Program-made: the position numbers and the translations under genes
Assembly: GCA_910588865.1 (NCBI GenBank)
Contig: CAJUSJ010000001.1
Location: forward strand, 1 to 64,000
Direction: 5' to 3'
Origin: an uncultured Lachnospiraceae bacterium
Lineage (GTDB): Bacteria > Bacillota > Clostridia > Lachnospirales > Lachnospiraceae
DNA: 64,000 nucleotides
Part shown: piece after piece, positions 8,364 through 16,046 of the stretch
How the letters are laid out: each line of letters starts with the position of its first letter
Position numbering within the stretch: position 1 is the first letter of the stretch
Notes under the pieces: model-generated
The model's database searches: none
Seen by the model: only the letters and a program-made list of their open reading frames with translations
Told to the model about the DNA's origin: nothing

Positions 8364-8579
8364 TTATCGCTTTTCTTTTTCCATACGCCATACTAAAAAA
8401 TCAAGACATTCAACCCTTCCCTGACTTTCATGTAGATTGTCCATCAAACTACAGCGGTGCTTCCGCAGCGTTTTAATGGCATCCTGAACCTGGCCGTTAC
8501 CATACAGCCTTAAGACTTCTTCAATGATTTGTGAGCCGCATCCAGCATCCCTAAGATTCTGAATTAAATCATCCGTATG
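8364..8579 (-). pseudogene. Small helical protein gene that has lost its start codon
   Basis: A minus-strand frame of about 71 codons reads DDLIQNLRDAGC, IIEEVLRLYGNG, AIKTLRKHRCSLMDNLHE and CLDFLVWRMEKEK before a TAA at 8364-8366. Small proteins of this pattern (DLIQNL.DAGC ... LL..HR..LLD..H ... CLDYL) are familiar from Clostridia, often beside regulators, with unknown function. Here no ATG, GTG or TTG precedes the first conserved codons; the sequence CAT-ACG-GAT-GAT would become ATG-ACG-GAT-GAT with one inserted G, so a one-base deletion has probably removed the start. A GGAGG site still sits upstream. Confidence 0.5.
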
Positions 8580-8616
8580 ACCGCCTCCCTTCCTGCTATG
8601 TCTGTATTATATCTTC

Positions 8617-8645
8617 TTGATTTTCATTTCGCTAATTGCTATAAT
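8617..8645 (+). promoter_or_regulatory. Promoter of the LysR genes
   Basis: TTGATT (8617-8622) and TATAAT (8640-8645) are 17 bases apart, upstream of the start codon at 8689. Confidence 0.7.
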
Positions 8646-8664
8646 TTATATCATGATATAAATT
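8643..8664. promoter_or_regulatory. 22-bp perfect palindrome at the transcription start (operator)
   Basis: AATTTATATCA (8643-8653) is followed directly by its exact reverse complement (8654-8664). The palindrome covers the end of the -10 box and the expected start point, a position fitting autorepression, possibly by one of the two LysR proteins that follow. Confidence 0.55.
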
Positions 8665-8688
8665 TTTGGAATATCATAGGAGGACAAT

Positions 8689-9282
8689 ATGGAACTGCGG
8701 ACCATGAGATACTTCCTTGCAGTGGCAAGGGAGGAAAATATGACCCGTGCGGCAGAGTTGCTCCACGTTACCCAGCCTACACTTTCCAAACAGTTAAAGG
8801 TGCTTGAAGACGAGCTTGGGAAAAAACTGTTCACGCGCCACAGTTTCAGCATACAGCTTACGGAAGAAGGGATCTTACTGCGGAAACGGGCGGAGGATCT
8901 GGTAAAAATGGCCGATAAGATCACAACGGAATTTCTTGCCCTGGACGATACTCTCGGGGGCGATGTTTACTTCGGTATGGCGGAATCTTACCAGATCAGG
9001 CATCTTGCCTCCGCCATCAGGCAATTTAAAAATACCTTTTCTGATATGCGTTACCATATTACAAGCGGCGATACGGAGCAGGTCACGGAAAAGCTGGATA
9101 AAGGCGTAATTGATTTTGCTGTCCTGGCCGAAGAACCAAATACCTCAAAATATCATTTCCTTGCCTTTCCCGAAGCCGATCTATGGGGCGTTGTCATGAA
9201 AGCGGACTCTCCCCTCGCGAACAGGCAGGCTGTTGAGCCGGAGATCATAGATGAACTGAAATGGGAGGAACTTTATGTATAA
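8689..9282 (+). CDS. LysR-type regulator, C-terminally truncated
   Basis: Residues 1-60 hold a normal LysR winged helix (MRYFLAVAREENMTRAAELL, VTQPTLSKQLKVLEDELG). The effector-binding domain begins but ends at residue 197, about 100 residues short of the family length, just after the first subdomain. The last codons (GAG-GAA-CTT-TAT-GTA-TAA) are the ribosome-binding region of the next LysR gene, whose ATG overlaps the stop. A deletion that fused two neighbouring lysR genes explains this well. It may still bind DNA, but effector sensing is probably lost. Start: GGAGG 6 bases before ATG. Confidence 0.85.
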   Translation: MELRTMRYFLAVAREENMTRAAELLHVTQPTLSKQLKVLEDELGKKLFTRHSFSIQLTEEGILLRKRAEDLVKMADKITTEFLALDDTLGGDVYFGMAESYQIRHLASAIRQFKNTFSDMRYHITSGDTEQVTEKLDKGVIDFAVLAEEPNTSKYHFLAFPEADLWGVVMKADSPLANRQAVEPEIIDELKWEELYV

Positions 9283-10180
9283 CCGCCAGCTGGATGCTTT
9301 TATCAAAACCGCTGATCTGGGAAGTTTCAGCAAGGCCGCGGAAGCCATGTATATATCAACCCCTGCTGTCATCCAGCAGATCAACCTGATGGAAAACCGG
9401 TGTGGTTTCCGCCTGTTTATTCGCTCCACCCATGGCGTTAAGCTGACTTCAGCCGGAAAGTCTTTTTATGAAGACGCGAAGACGCTTATTCGGCTGTCAG
9501 AGGACGCTCTTGACCGGGCCCGGCTCCTTGCCCAGTCCTCAGAATATACGGTTCGGGTTGCCACTTCTCCTTTATATAAATGCAGGCTTCTCCCAGAGAT
9601 ATGGGCAAGGGCCAGCAGACAGCTTCCCGAGTTAAAGATTGAGATCCTTCCCATGGCGGAATATCAGAACAGGGGCACTTCTTTTTCCATGTTGGGGGTC
9701 AGGTATGACATGTGGGAAGGCATCTACGGAACCATCAGCTGGAAGGGCATGTGCCAGTTTCTGGAACTGACCCGGTCTCCCATTTGCTGTGCCGTAGCGA
9801 AACATCACCGGTATGCGGCGCGTCAGATTCTAACCATGGAGGATTTTGACGGAGAATGTATCGTTATGCCCATTGAGGGTGTTTCCGCTGAACTGGACGG
9901 GTTCCGCCAGGAGGTTCTTCATAACCACCCCGCTGTCCGGATCATTGATTCTTCCTATTACGGCGTTGACACTTTTACCCTGTGCGAAATAAACCCTTAT
10001 ATTCTCATCACGCAGCCAATCTATTCTGACATCCACACCAACCTGATAACCATCCCGCTGGAAACCGATTATACCATGCCTTACGGCCTGATCTATGCCA
10101 ATGAACCCACCGCGGCTACAGAAAAATTTATCCAGGCTACCAAAAAGATGCTTAAAAAGGGAGAGCTTAAAAACATCTAA
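9275..10180 (+). CDS. LysR-type transcriptional regulator
   Basis: This 301-residue protein is a full-length LysR regulator: helix-turn-helix at residues 1-60 (AFIKTADLGSFSKAAEAM, STPAVIQQINLMEN), then a periplasmic-binding-protein-like effector domain to the end. The ribosome site GGGAGGAAC lies inside the truncated upstream lysR gene, and the two frames overlap by 8 bases, so it is translated with or after that gene. Its targets are unknown; the nearby aldo/keto reductase or the divergent hydrolase/dehydrogenase genes are candidates. A bidirectional hairpin terminator overlaps its stop codon. Confidence 0.9.
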   Translation: MYNRQLDAFIKTADLGSFSKAAEAMYISTPAVIQQINLMENRCGFRLFIRSTHGVKLTSAGKSFYEDAKTLIRLSEDALDRARLLAQSSEYTVRVATSPLYKCRLLPEIWARASRQLPELKIEILPMAEYQNRGTSFSMLGVRYDMWEGIYGTISWKGMCQFLELTRSPICCAVAKHHRYAARQILTMEDFDGECIVMPIEGVSAELDGFRQEVLHNHPAVRIIDSSYYGVDTFTLCEINPYILITQPIYSDIHTNLITIPLETDYTMPYGLIYANEPTAATEKFIQATKKMLKKGELKNI

Positions 10181-10201
10181 GGTTTTTAAGCTCTCCCTTT
10201 A
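10159..10201. terminator. Bidirectional terminator between lysR and aldo/keto reductase genes
   Basis: A 16-bp stem (10159-10174 with 10182-10197) is flanked by T-runs on both strands. It overlaps the last codons of the LysR gene and serves the convergent reductase gene too. Confidence 0.85.
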
Positions 10202-10220
10202 TCAATTCCATACTGGTTGA

Positions 10221-11333
10221 CTATTCCAGCGCTCCCGCTACATCCTCCAGATACTTCCGGATCGTCAGGTGCTGGGGGCAGCGCTTCTCGCACTTTCCGC
10301 ACTTGATACAGTCAGAAGCCTTGCCGTGGGTCTGGGTTAGATTTCCGTAGTAGGTGCGGGCAACCATCCCCTGAGGACCGCCGAAGCGTTTTAAGTTATT
10401 ATAGATGGAAAAATAATCGGGAATGGCAATCTTTTTCGGACAGTCGTCAACACAGTACCGGCAGGCTGTACAGGGAACGGAGATGGCGGCCTTGATGATC
10501 CCGGCGGCTTTTTCCACTGCCTTCTGCTCATCCTCATTCAGGGGACGGAATTCCTTCATATAGCTGATATTGTCTTCCATCTGTTCCTCATTGCTCATGC
10601 CCGACAGCACCATCATCACGTTGGACGGTGAAGCCGCGAAACGGATGGCCCAGGAGGCAACAGAAAGTTCCGGGTTCTGCTTCTGATAAAGCTCCCTGGC
10701 CTCGTCAGGAATATTCACCAGGCTGCCGCCCTTGATGGGTTCCATGACAATAACTGGTTTTTGGTGCTTTACGGCCACTTCATAGCATTTCCTGGATTCT
10801 ACGGTAGGGTCCTCCCAGTCTAAGTAGTTCAGCTGGATCTGTACGTATTCCATTTCCGGGTGTTTGGTAAGGATTTCGTCTAAAAGCTCCGCCTTGTCGT
10901 GGAAGGAAAGACCAATATGTTTTACTTTCCCCTCTTTCTTTTTCTGCTGTACAAATTCAAACGCGCCCATCCTCTCCGCCTGGCCGTAAGAGGGCCATCC
11001 AAGTCCGTGGAGCCAGTAATAATCAATATAATCCAGGCCGAGACGCTCCAGCTGGGCCTCAAAAAATCCCTGCATATCCTCTTCCTTCTGGATCATAAAA
11101 AGGGACAGCTTGTCTGTAATGGTGTAGGAGGAACGGGGATAACGCTTCACCACTGCCTCCCGAAAGGCCACCTCACTGTTTCCTCTGTGGTACGGCGCAG
11201 CTGTGTCAAAGTATGTAAATCCGTTCTCCATAAACGCGTCCGCCATCTTTTTTACGGTTTCAATATCCACGCTGCCGTAATCATCCCCGTCTAGCTGGGG
11301 CAGACGCATCAGGCCAAAACCAAGTTTTTTCAT
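10221..11333 (-). CDS. Aldo/keto reductase with C-terminal 2x[4Fe-4S] ferredoxin domain
   Basis: The 370-residue protein combines an aldo/keto reductase barrel (residues 1-280) with a ferredoxin-type domain. Catalytic tetrad residues are visible: Asp and Tyr in YFDTAAPYHRGNSE, Lys in ITDKLSL and His in YYWLHGL. The end carries CTACRYCVDDCPKK and CIKCGKCEKRCPQ, eight cysteines for two [4Fe-4S] clusters. This fused form is common in anaerobic Clostridia and probably moves electrons between ferredoxin and a carbonyl substrate or cofactor. It is cytoplasmic. An AAGGAGG site lies 10 bases before the ATG. Confidence 0.92.
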   Translation of the reverse strand: MKKLGFGLMRLPQLDGDDYGSVDIETVKKMADAFMENGFTYFDTAAPYHRGNSEVAFREAVVKRYPRSSYTITDKLSLFMIQKEEDMQGFFEAQLERLGLDYIDYYWLHGLGWPSYGQAERMGAFEFVQQKKKEGKVKHIGLSFHDKAELLDEILTKHPEMEYVQIQLNYLDWEDPTVESRKCYEVAVKHQKPVIVMEPIKGGSLVNIPDEARELYQKQNPELSVASWAIRFAASPSNVMMVLSGMSNEEQMEDNISYMKEFRPLNEDEQKAVEKAAGIIKAAISVPCTACRYCVDDCPKKIAIPDYFSIYNNLKRFGGPQGMVARTYYGNLTQTHGKASDCIKCGKCEKRCPQHLTIRKYLEDVAGALE

Positions 11334-11482
11334 GTTCTGCTTCCTCCTTCTTGTCCGCGAATAGTCATAAGTTCTCTTCTTATTTTACCAGTTTTCTCTG
11401 GATGAAGGAATTACAAATATCTTGCAGCTGTATGAAGTTAAAACTTAACGCGAAAAGCAGACCAGAACGGCAGGGGAAATGG

Positions 11483-11827
11483 TCACGGATTTCCGGAAGA
11501 TGGCTTTTTCCTGGGCTTTTTCGGCTTGGGCTCCGGGAGCTGGCGGCAGGTAGCTGTCACCAGCCTGGTCAGAAGCTCCCGGTCCTCGGTATCATCCACG
11601 AGAAGATAGTTTTTCGCTCCCTCGTAGGGAGGAGCCTCCTCTAAGTTTGGACACAGCTTCCTGCCAGCCTCGGTGATCTTCACATAAAACTGATCGCCAC
11701 AGATCAGGGCAAAGATCTTTCCGTCACAGTATATGCCGTATTCCCCGAACATTTTTTTGTAAGTGATGGTTCCAGCCTCCTTTAGCTGATCCGCCATAAA
11801 TTCCACAAATTCGATTTTTGACGCCAT
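11483..11827 (-). CDS. TfoX/Sxy N-terminal domain protein
   Basis: The 114-residue protein matches the TfoX N-terminal domain: a helical start, the signature KKMFGEYGIYCDGKIFALI near residues 24-42, and LLVDDTEDRELL. The C-terminus is a basic Pro/Lys tail. Full TfoX (Sxy) regulates competence in Gammaproteobacteria, but the stand-alone N-terminal domain in Firmicutes has no established role. It lies alone between a MATE gene upstream and the reductase gene downstream, all on one strand. Confidence 0.85.
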   Translation of the reverse strand: MASKIEFVEFMADQLKEAGTITYKKMFGEYGIYCDGKIFALICGDQFYVKITEAGRKLCPNLEEAPPYEGAKNYLLVDDTEDRELLTRLVTATCRQLPEPKPKKPRKKPSSGNP

Positions 11828-11959
11828 GGCTATTCTCCTTTTTCTGTTTTCATCCCCTGCCGGAGTTTCCGCCAGTGGATTGTCTGTTATTCTCCCTGTC
11901 TGTCATTTCGGCAAAAACGCTGTCAGCATTAGGGCGATATTTCCATAAGACCGGACTTG

Positions 11960-13288
11960 TCAATAAAAATACTTGTCCCTGTACCTAAAAAGACAGGCCA
12001 GGGATAGGCAGAACATGATCCCTTCCGCCGCGGGCACTGCCAGCCATACTCCCGTGACGCCAAAGAAACGGGGCAGCAAAAGGATATTGCCTGCCAGGAG
12101 GACAAAGGTCCGCAGAAAGGAGAGAACCGCTGATGTTCTGCCGTCGGACAGGGCCGTAAACATGGAGGAGGTGAACAGGTTCAGCCCGCAGAAGAGAAAA
12201 CCGTAGGAGAAGACGGAAAATCCCTCCGCCGCGATGGCGTACACCGGCGATGAGTCAGGGGCAAACAGTGCCGCGATCCGCGGTCCCCCTGTGATAGAGA
12301 GCCCAAATACTGCCAGGGATACAGCCATGATAAATCTGACGCAGGTCCAAATTACCTTCCTTTGCCGCCGGATGTTTTTGCTGCCGTAGTTGAAGCCGAT
12401 AATCGGGGCCGCGCCCATGGAAAAACCGATGTACAGGGTGTTCAGCAGAAACTGGGAGTAGATGATGATGGTGACTGCCGCGACCCCGTCCTCTCCCAGC
12501 AGATTCATCATGGCGCGGTTGAAGAGAAAGGTGGTGACGGCAGAGGACAACTGTCCCACCATCTCCGAGGAGCCATTGAGACAGCTCTCTCTCAGCACCG
12601 GCCATTTCCACCGGGGCGCTGTAAAGGAGAGGAGGTTTTTGGACCGGAGGAAGAAAACACACCCAGCAATGACCGGGATCAAATATCCACATCCCGTACC
12701 CAGTGCCGCTCCACAGATGCCCAAATCACAGGTTACAATAAACACATAATCCAGCACAATATTCACAACACCTGCCAGAACCGACAACCCAAACCCCATT
12801 CCGGGTTTTCCGCAGGTTACAAACAGGTTGGAAAACAGAGTCTGAACCACATTGGCAGGGATAAACCACAAAAGGGTTCCCAGATAGGCTTTGCAGTAGG
12901 GAAACAGCAGGTCGCTGGCCCCCAAAGCGCGGATGATCGGGTCCAGACACAGGGTTCCGGCCGCGAAAATACCCGCTCCCACCGCCGCTCCGGCCAAAAT
13001 CAGAAAGGTAAAATCCTCCCGTGCCTCTTTAAGATTTCCCTCCCCCATTTTCCGGGAGATCACCGCGTTTCCCCCGGCGGCTATCATGGTTCCCAGGCCC
13101 ACGGTGACGTTGATAACGGGACAGGTCATATTGATGGCGGACAGGGCGTTGGTGTTGACAAACCGGGCCACAAAGACCGTGTCCACCACAGTGTAGAGGC
13201 CCATGAAGACCATCATGACCATGGTGGGAAAGACGAAGGCGAGAAGGGATAAGCCGCTCCAGGGCCGGTCCAATACATGGTCGCTCAT
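11960..13288 (-). CDS. MATE family multidrug exporter
   Basis: The 442-residue membrane protein shows about 12 hydrophobic helices in two homologous halves, with FVFPTMVMMVFMGLYTVVDT near the start and AINMTCPVINVTVG in helix 2, typical of MATE exporters that swap drugs for Na+ or H+. Its ATG overlaps the stop codon of the AraC-GNAT gene by four bases, so the two are translationally coupled. The pairing suggests the regulator controls export of its own ligand. Specificity cannot be told. Confidence 0.9.
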   Translation of the reverse strand: MSDHVLDRPWSGLSLLAFVFPTMVMMVFMGLYTVVDTVFVARFVNTNALSAINMTCPVINVTVGLGTMIAAGGNAVISRKMGEGNLKEAREDFTFLILAGAAVGAGIFAAGTLCLDPIIRALGASDLLFPYCKAYLGTLLWFIPANVVQTLFSNLFVTCGKPGMGFGLSVLAGVVNIVLDYVFIVTCDLGICGAALGTGCGYLIPVIAGCVFFLRSKNLLSFTAPRWKWPVLRESCLNGSSEMVGQLSSAVTTFLFNRAMMNLLGEDGVAAVTIIIYSQFLLNTLYIGFSMGAAPIIGFNYGSKNIRRQRKVIWTCVRFIMAVSLAVFGLSITGGPRIAALFAPDSSPVYAIAAEGFSVFSYGFLFCGLNLFTSSMFTALSDGRTSAVLSFLRTFVLLAGNILLLPRFFGVTGVWLAVPAAEGIMFCLSLACLFRYRDKYFY

Positions 13289-14133
13289 ACCCCGGTTCCT
13301 CCTTTCAGGGCCTTATGTCCCGGCGGCAGAATCAGCCGCTGGGTGGGATAACCGTACTCGGTCAAAAGCTCTGCCTCCAGAAAGCCCAGGTTTAAATATT
13401 CCCGGCGCTGTCCCGTGTCCGCCCGGTCCCCATCCCGGAAGGTGGTGATACTCAGCTGCCCGTCCCCGGACAGATGGTTCAGAAACGCTTCTGTCACGCC
13501 CTGGTTCCGGTACTGAGGGTGAACTCCCAGGAAGTGGATGGCCCCCGTTTCCCGGGAAAATGCCGCCGCTCCCACCGCCAGTTCCCCGTCCCACATGAGA
13601 AACGCCTCATTTCTCCTGATGTGCTTCTTCAGATTTTCCAGGTGCTCTTTCTCCTGAAAGCAGGGGAAATCCCGGACCACCAGCAAGACCAGCTTCATCC
13701 AGTCCGCGACATTTTCCTCCCTGGCGGTTGTGACGCGGGGGACCATCTGGCCTGGAGCCGGGGGACTGGGAGTTAAGGTCAGCTTAAGCTGGAGTGGATA
13801 AAATTTTTTCCCCATCCGGTATTCTGCGGGGGTCTGCTTGTACATGGCTTTGAAAATGCTGGTGAAGGCCTGCTGGCTTTCATAGCCTGCTGCCAGGGAA
13901 ACGTCCAGGACCGGCTTTTCTGAAAATACCAGAAGCTCTGCCGCCCTGGTCAGTCTTCTGCGCCGGATGTAGTCGTGGAGCGTCATGCCCGTCTCGGCCG
14001 TGAACATGTGGTGCAGGTGGTATTTTGAATAGTGGGCCGCCTCTGCCACGGCTTCCAGATCTATTCTTTCGCTTAGATGAGTTTCTATATAGAGAATCGC
14101 CATGGCGGCAATCTCTGCCCGGGTTCTTCCCAT
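13285..14133 (-). CDS. AraC-type regulator fused to a GNAT-like domain
   Basis: Residues 1-105 form two AraC helix-turn-helix units (DLEAVAEAAHYSKYHLHHMF and DVSLAAGYESQQAFTSIFKA). Instead of the usual effector barrel, residues about 145-275 look like an N-acetyltransferase fold, with IHFLGVHPQYRNQGVTEAFL near residues 210-230 as the acetyl-CoA loop motif and GFLEAELLTEYGYP near the end. The fused domain could sense acetyl-CoA or modify a compound. It is coupled to the MATE exporter gene by an ATGA overlap. The AGGAGG site before ATG is clear. Confidence 0.85.
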   Translation of the reverse strand: MGRTRAEIAAMAILYIETHLSERIDLEAVAEAAHYSKYHLHHMFTAETGMTLHDYIRRRRLTRAAELLVFSEKPVLDVSLAAGYESQQAFTSIFKAMYKQTPAEYRMGKKFYPLQLKLTLTPSPPAPGQMVPRVTTAREENVADWMKLVLLVVRDFPCFQEKEHLENLKKHIRRNEAFLMWDGELAVGAAAFSRETGAIHFLGVHPQYRNQGVTEAFLNHLSGDGQLSITTFRDGDRADTGQRREYLNLGFLEAELLTEYGYPTQRLILPPGHKALKGGTGV

Positions 14134-14246
14134 GTGAAGCCTCCTTTCAGTCTGAAGTTTTCTGCTGTCTGGGATTCTATCACAATTTTACCGGAAATGT
14201 TTCATCATTCTTGCGGTTTTAATTGACCTTCCCGCGGTCGTCTCAT

Positions 14247-14330
14247 CAATCGAGCGGGGGAGGTCCTTCCCCCTACTCGTCCGCGCCAGGGCCGCTTTAG
14301 AGGCCATATTCCTCTCCGCCTTGTGTACAT
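14247..14330. repeat. Modular intergenic repeat, copy A
   Basis: Two modules are shared with copy B upstream of purF. Module 1 (14247-14279) is a hairpin with arms CGAG.GGGGGAGG and CCTTCCCCC..CTCG. Module 2 (14288-14330) contains GGCCGCTTTA and CTCTCCGCC then TGTGTACAT. In copy B the modules are in the opposite order. No coding potential is seen. Confidence 0.55.
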
Positions 14331-14332
14331 CA

Positions 14333-14364
14333 AGAAAAGGCCAGGACTTTTCGTCCTGGCCGGA
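14333..14364 (-). terminator. Terminator after the MFS gene
   Basis: GGCCAGGAC (14339-14347) pairs with GTCCTGGCC (14353-14361), followed on the minus strand by TTTTC. It overlaps the end of copy A repeat and lies a few bases beyond the MFS stop codon. Confidence 0.8.
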
Positions 14365-14367
14365 AAA

Positions 14368-15654
14368 TCAGTACTTCCAGATACAGCGGTCCCGCCTGAA
14401 ATACAGACATACCCCGATCCCCACAAAAGCGATGACAAAAAACAGGAATGCCGCTCCGGAACCCTTGCCGTATCCGAACAGTCTCACCAGAACGCTGTCC
14501 ATGGCCTGGGCTTCCATAGCGGGTTCAAAAACCTGGTCCACCAGTACTCCACCCAGAAAATATCCCACCGGTATGGTGAAAAACTGGAGGGAATTCCGCA
14601 CCGAGTACACCCGCCCCTGCATGTCTTCCGGCACATGGAGGCGGAGGATGGCATCCAGGTTGGCGTTCATCAGCGGGATGGCGACCCAGCCCAGGAATCC
14701 TCCCAGGCACCACACAACAGGAGTCCTTCCCAGAGCCAGAAGAAAATTCTCCGTGCTCATGGAAAGCAGCAGACAGTCGCAGATGACCCTGGTCCGGCTT
14801 TTGGGCTCCCTCATAAAGGAGGCCAGGATACTGCCCGCGAACGTGGCGATGCCGATGACGGTGTTGACCAGCCCCAGAACCTGCTGGCTTCCGCCCTGTC
14901 TGGAGAGGATCATGGCCGGAAACGCCGCGTTGTACACAGAGGCCACCAGGTTGATGGCTGATAAAAACAGGATCAAATGAAAGATCCCCTGCTCCCCTTT
15001 CAGGTAAGCGATCCCTTTACGGGCGGAGACAAGCAGCTTCTCTTCTGCCCCTTCTCTCCCCTGGTTTTCGGGGATCCGGATTCCGAAGGCCAGAGTCAGA
15101 AAAGCCACAAAAAAGGTCAAAAGGTCAAAGGCAGCCACAGCCCCCATGCCTCCCAGCCCCATGAAGGCGGTGGCGATAATCGGGGTCATGATGGAGTTTA
15201 AGGAACTGGAAAAATATCTCAGTCCCCCCACCTTCTGGTAATATTTCTTCGGCAGCACTCTGGTGGTGGCCACCTCCGAGGCAGGCTGCTGCAGCGTGTT
15301 CATGAGCCCGTTTACGGCGTTGATCACATAGAGGTGCCAGATCTCAAGGCGTCCATTGTACAGCAGAGCCAGCATAATCACCGTGGTCAGGGCGGCCCCT
15401 GAGTCGCAGACCAGCATGGTGGCTTTCTTGTTCCACCGGTCGCTCAAAGCTCCGGCGAAAATACTGAATATCACATAGGGCGCGTAAGAGCTGACCATCA
15501 AAAGGGCAGTCATCAGCGCCGAGCCCTTCTGGGAATAAGACCAGATCACCAGGGCGTAGCTTGTCATGGCGCTGCCAAGGCCGGAAAAGGATTGGGTAGC
15601 CCAGAGCAGCAGAAAGGTTTTCATTTCCTGTAATGATTTTATAAAGTTTTTCAT
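14368..15654 (-). CDS. MFS exporter, macrolide-efflux (Mef)-like
   Basis: The 428-residue integral membrane protein has about 12 helices and the Major Facilitator loop 2-3 signature GALSDRWNKKATM near residues 62-75. The N-terminal pattern (FLLLWATQSFSGLGSAMTSY) and the QQPASEV stretch resemble the Mef/EntS group of drug exporters. Transcription starts behind a leader peptide with a strong ribosome site and a large hairpin, an arrangement used by ribosome-targeting antibiotic resistance genes, so it may be induced by ribosome stalling. The start is set by AGGAG 9 bases before ATG. Substrate is inferred only. Confidence 0.85.
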   Translation of the reverse strand: MKNFIKSLQEMKTFLLLWATQSFSGLGSAMTSYALVIWSYSQKGSALMTALLMVSSYAPYVIFSIFAGALSDRWNKKATMLVCDSGAALTTVIMLALLYNGRLEIWHLYVINAVNGLMNTLQQPASEVATTRVLPKKYYQKVGGLRYFSSSLNSIMTPIIATAFMGLGGMGAVAAFDLLTFFVAFLTLAFGIRIPENQGREGAEEKLLVSARKGIAYLKGEQGIFHLILFLSAINLVASVYNAAFPAMILSRQGGSQQVLGLVNTVIGIATFAGSILASFMREPKSRTRVICDCLLLSMSTENFLLALGRTPVVWCLGGFLGWVAIPLMNANLDAILRLHVPEDMQGRVYSVRNSLQFFTIPVGYFLGGVLVDQVFEPAMEAQAMDSVLVRLFGYGKGSGAAFLFFVIAFVGIGVCLYFRRDRCIWKY

Positions 15655-15720
15655 AGACTTTGCTCCTATTCTTTCTCATAAAGTGAATGAAATTCGCAAA
15701 GCCTTCGAGCAGTGTGGTCC

Positions 15721-15759
15721 GCTCCATGCAATCCTGCTCTAAAGGACTTTGCACGGAGC
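15721..15759 (-). promoter_or_regulatory. Leader hairpin overlapping the leader peptide
   Basis: The end of the leader peptide frame (15744-15759, GCTCCGTGCAAAGTCC on the minus strand) can pair with GGATTGCATGGAGC (15721-15734). Further down, GGCTTTGC and GCAAAGTC flank the AGGAG site of the exporter gene and could sequester it. Alternative pairing driven by a stalled ribosome is a plausible control. Confidence 0.55.
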
Positions 15760-15777
15760 TGTCGCGATGCACAGCAT
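15739..15777 (-). CDS. Leader peptide of the MFS exporter gene (12 residues)
   Basis: A perfect AAGGAGG site (15786-15792) is placed 8 bases before an ATG that encodes MLCIATAPCKVL and stops at TAG. The peptide itself has no family, but its position between a good promoter and an exporter gene, and its overlap with a strong hairpin, fit a translational or transcriptional attenuation leader. The low chance of so strong a ribosome site for a random frame supports it. Confidence 0.6.
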   Translation of the reverse strand: MLCIATAPCKVL

Positions 15778-15811
15778 GGCGGTTACCTCCTTATCTGTAA
15801 ATTTAGGTTTT

Positions 15812-15840
15812 ATTCTATCACAAACTTGTCTGGAAGCCAA
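15812..15840 (-). promoter_or_regulatory. Promoter of the MFS exporter operon
   Basis: TTGGCT (15835-15840) and TAGAAT (15812-15817) on the minus strand are 17 bases apart, giving a leader transcript of about 150 bases before the MFS start codon. Confidence 0.65.
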
Positions 15841-15958
15841 GTTCTTGTTCAACGCGAAACCGCAGGCAATTTTGAAGTTGCTGATCAGTCATGGGCCAAT
15901 ACCGTTATGGAAGCAAAGCAAATTGAAAACTTAATGTGAACTAAAACGGCTTATATCA

Positions 15959-15987
15959 TTGCCTTCCCCAAAAAGGCAGTCTATAAT
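15959..15987 (+). promoter_or_regulatory. Promoter of the unknown gene and cbiA
   Basis: TTGCCT (15959-15964) and TATAAT (15982-15987) are 17 bases apart. A short hairpin GCCTT..AAGGC falls in the spacer. The start codon follows at 16047 behind AAGGAGGG. Confidence 0.65.
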
Positions 15988-16046
15988 AACAGTAAGGCCC
16001 CGCAAAGGCCAGAAAAAACGCTAAACGAAAACAAGGAGGGATCACA

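Noticed and set aside
12362..13252. Long plus-strand frame of nearly 300 codons
   Set aside because: Antisense to the MATE exporter; His/Gly-rich translation is an artefact of reading membrane-protein codons backwards.
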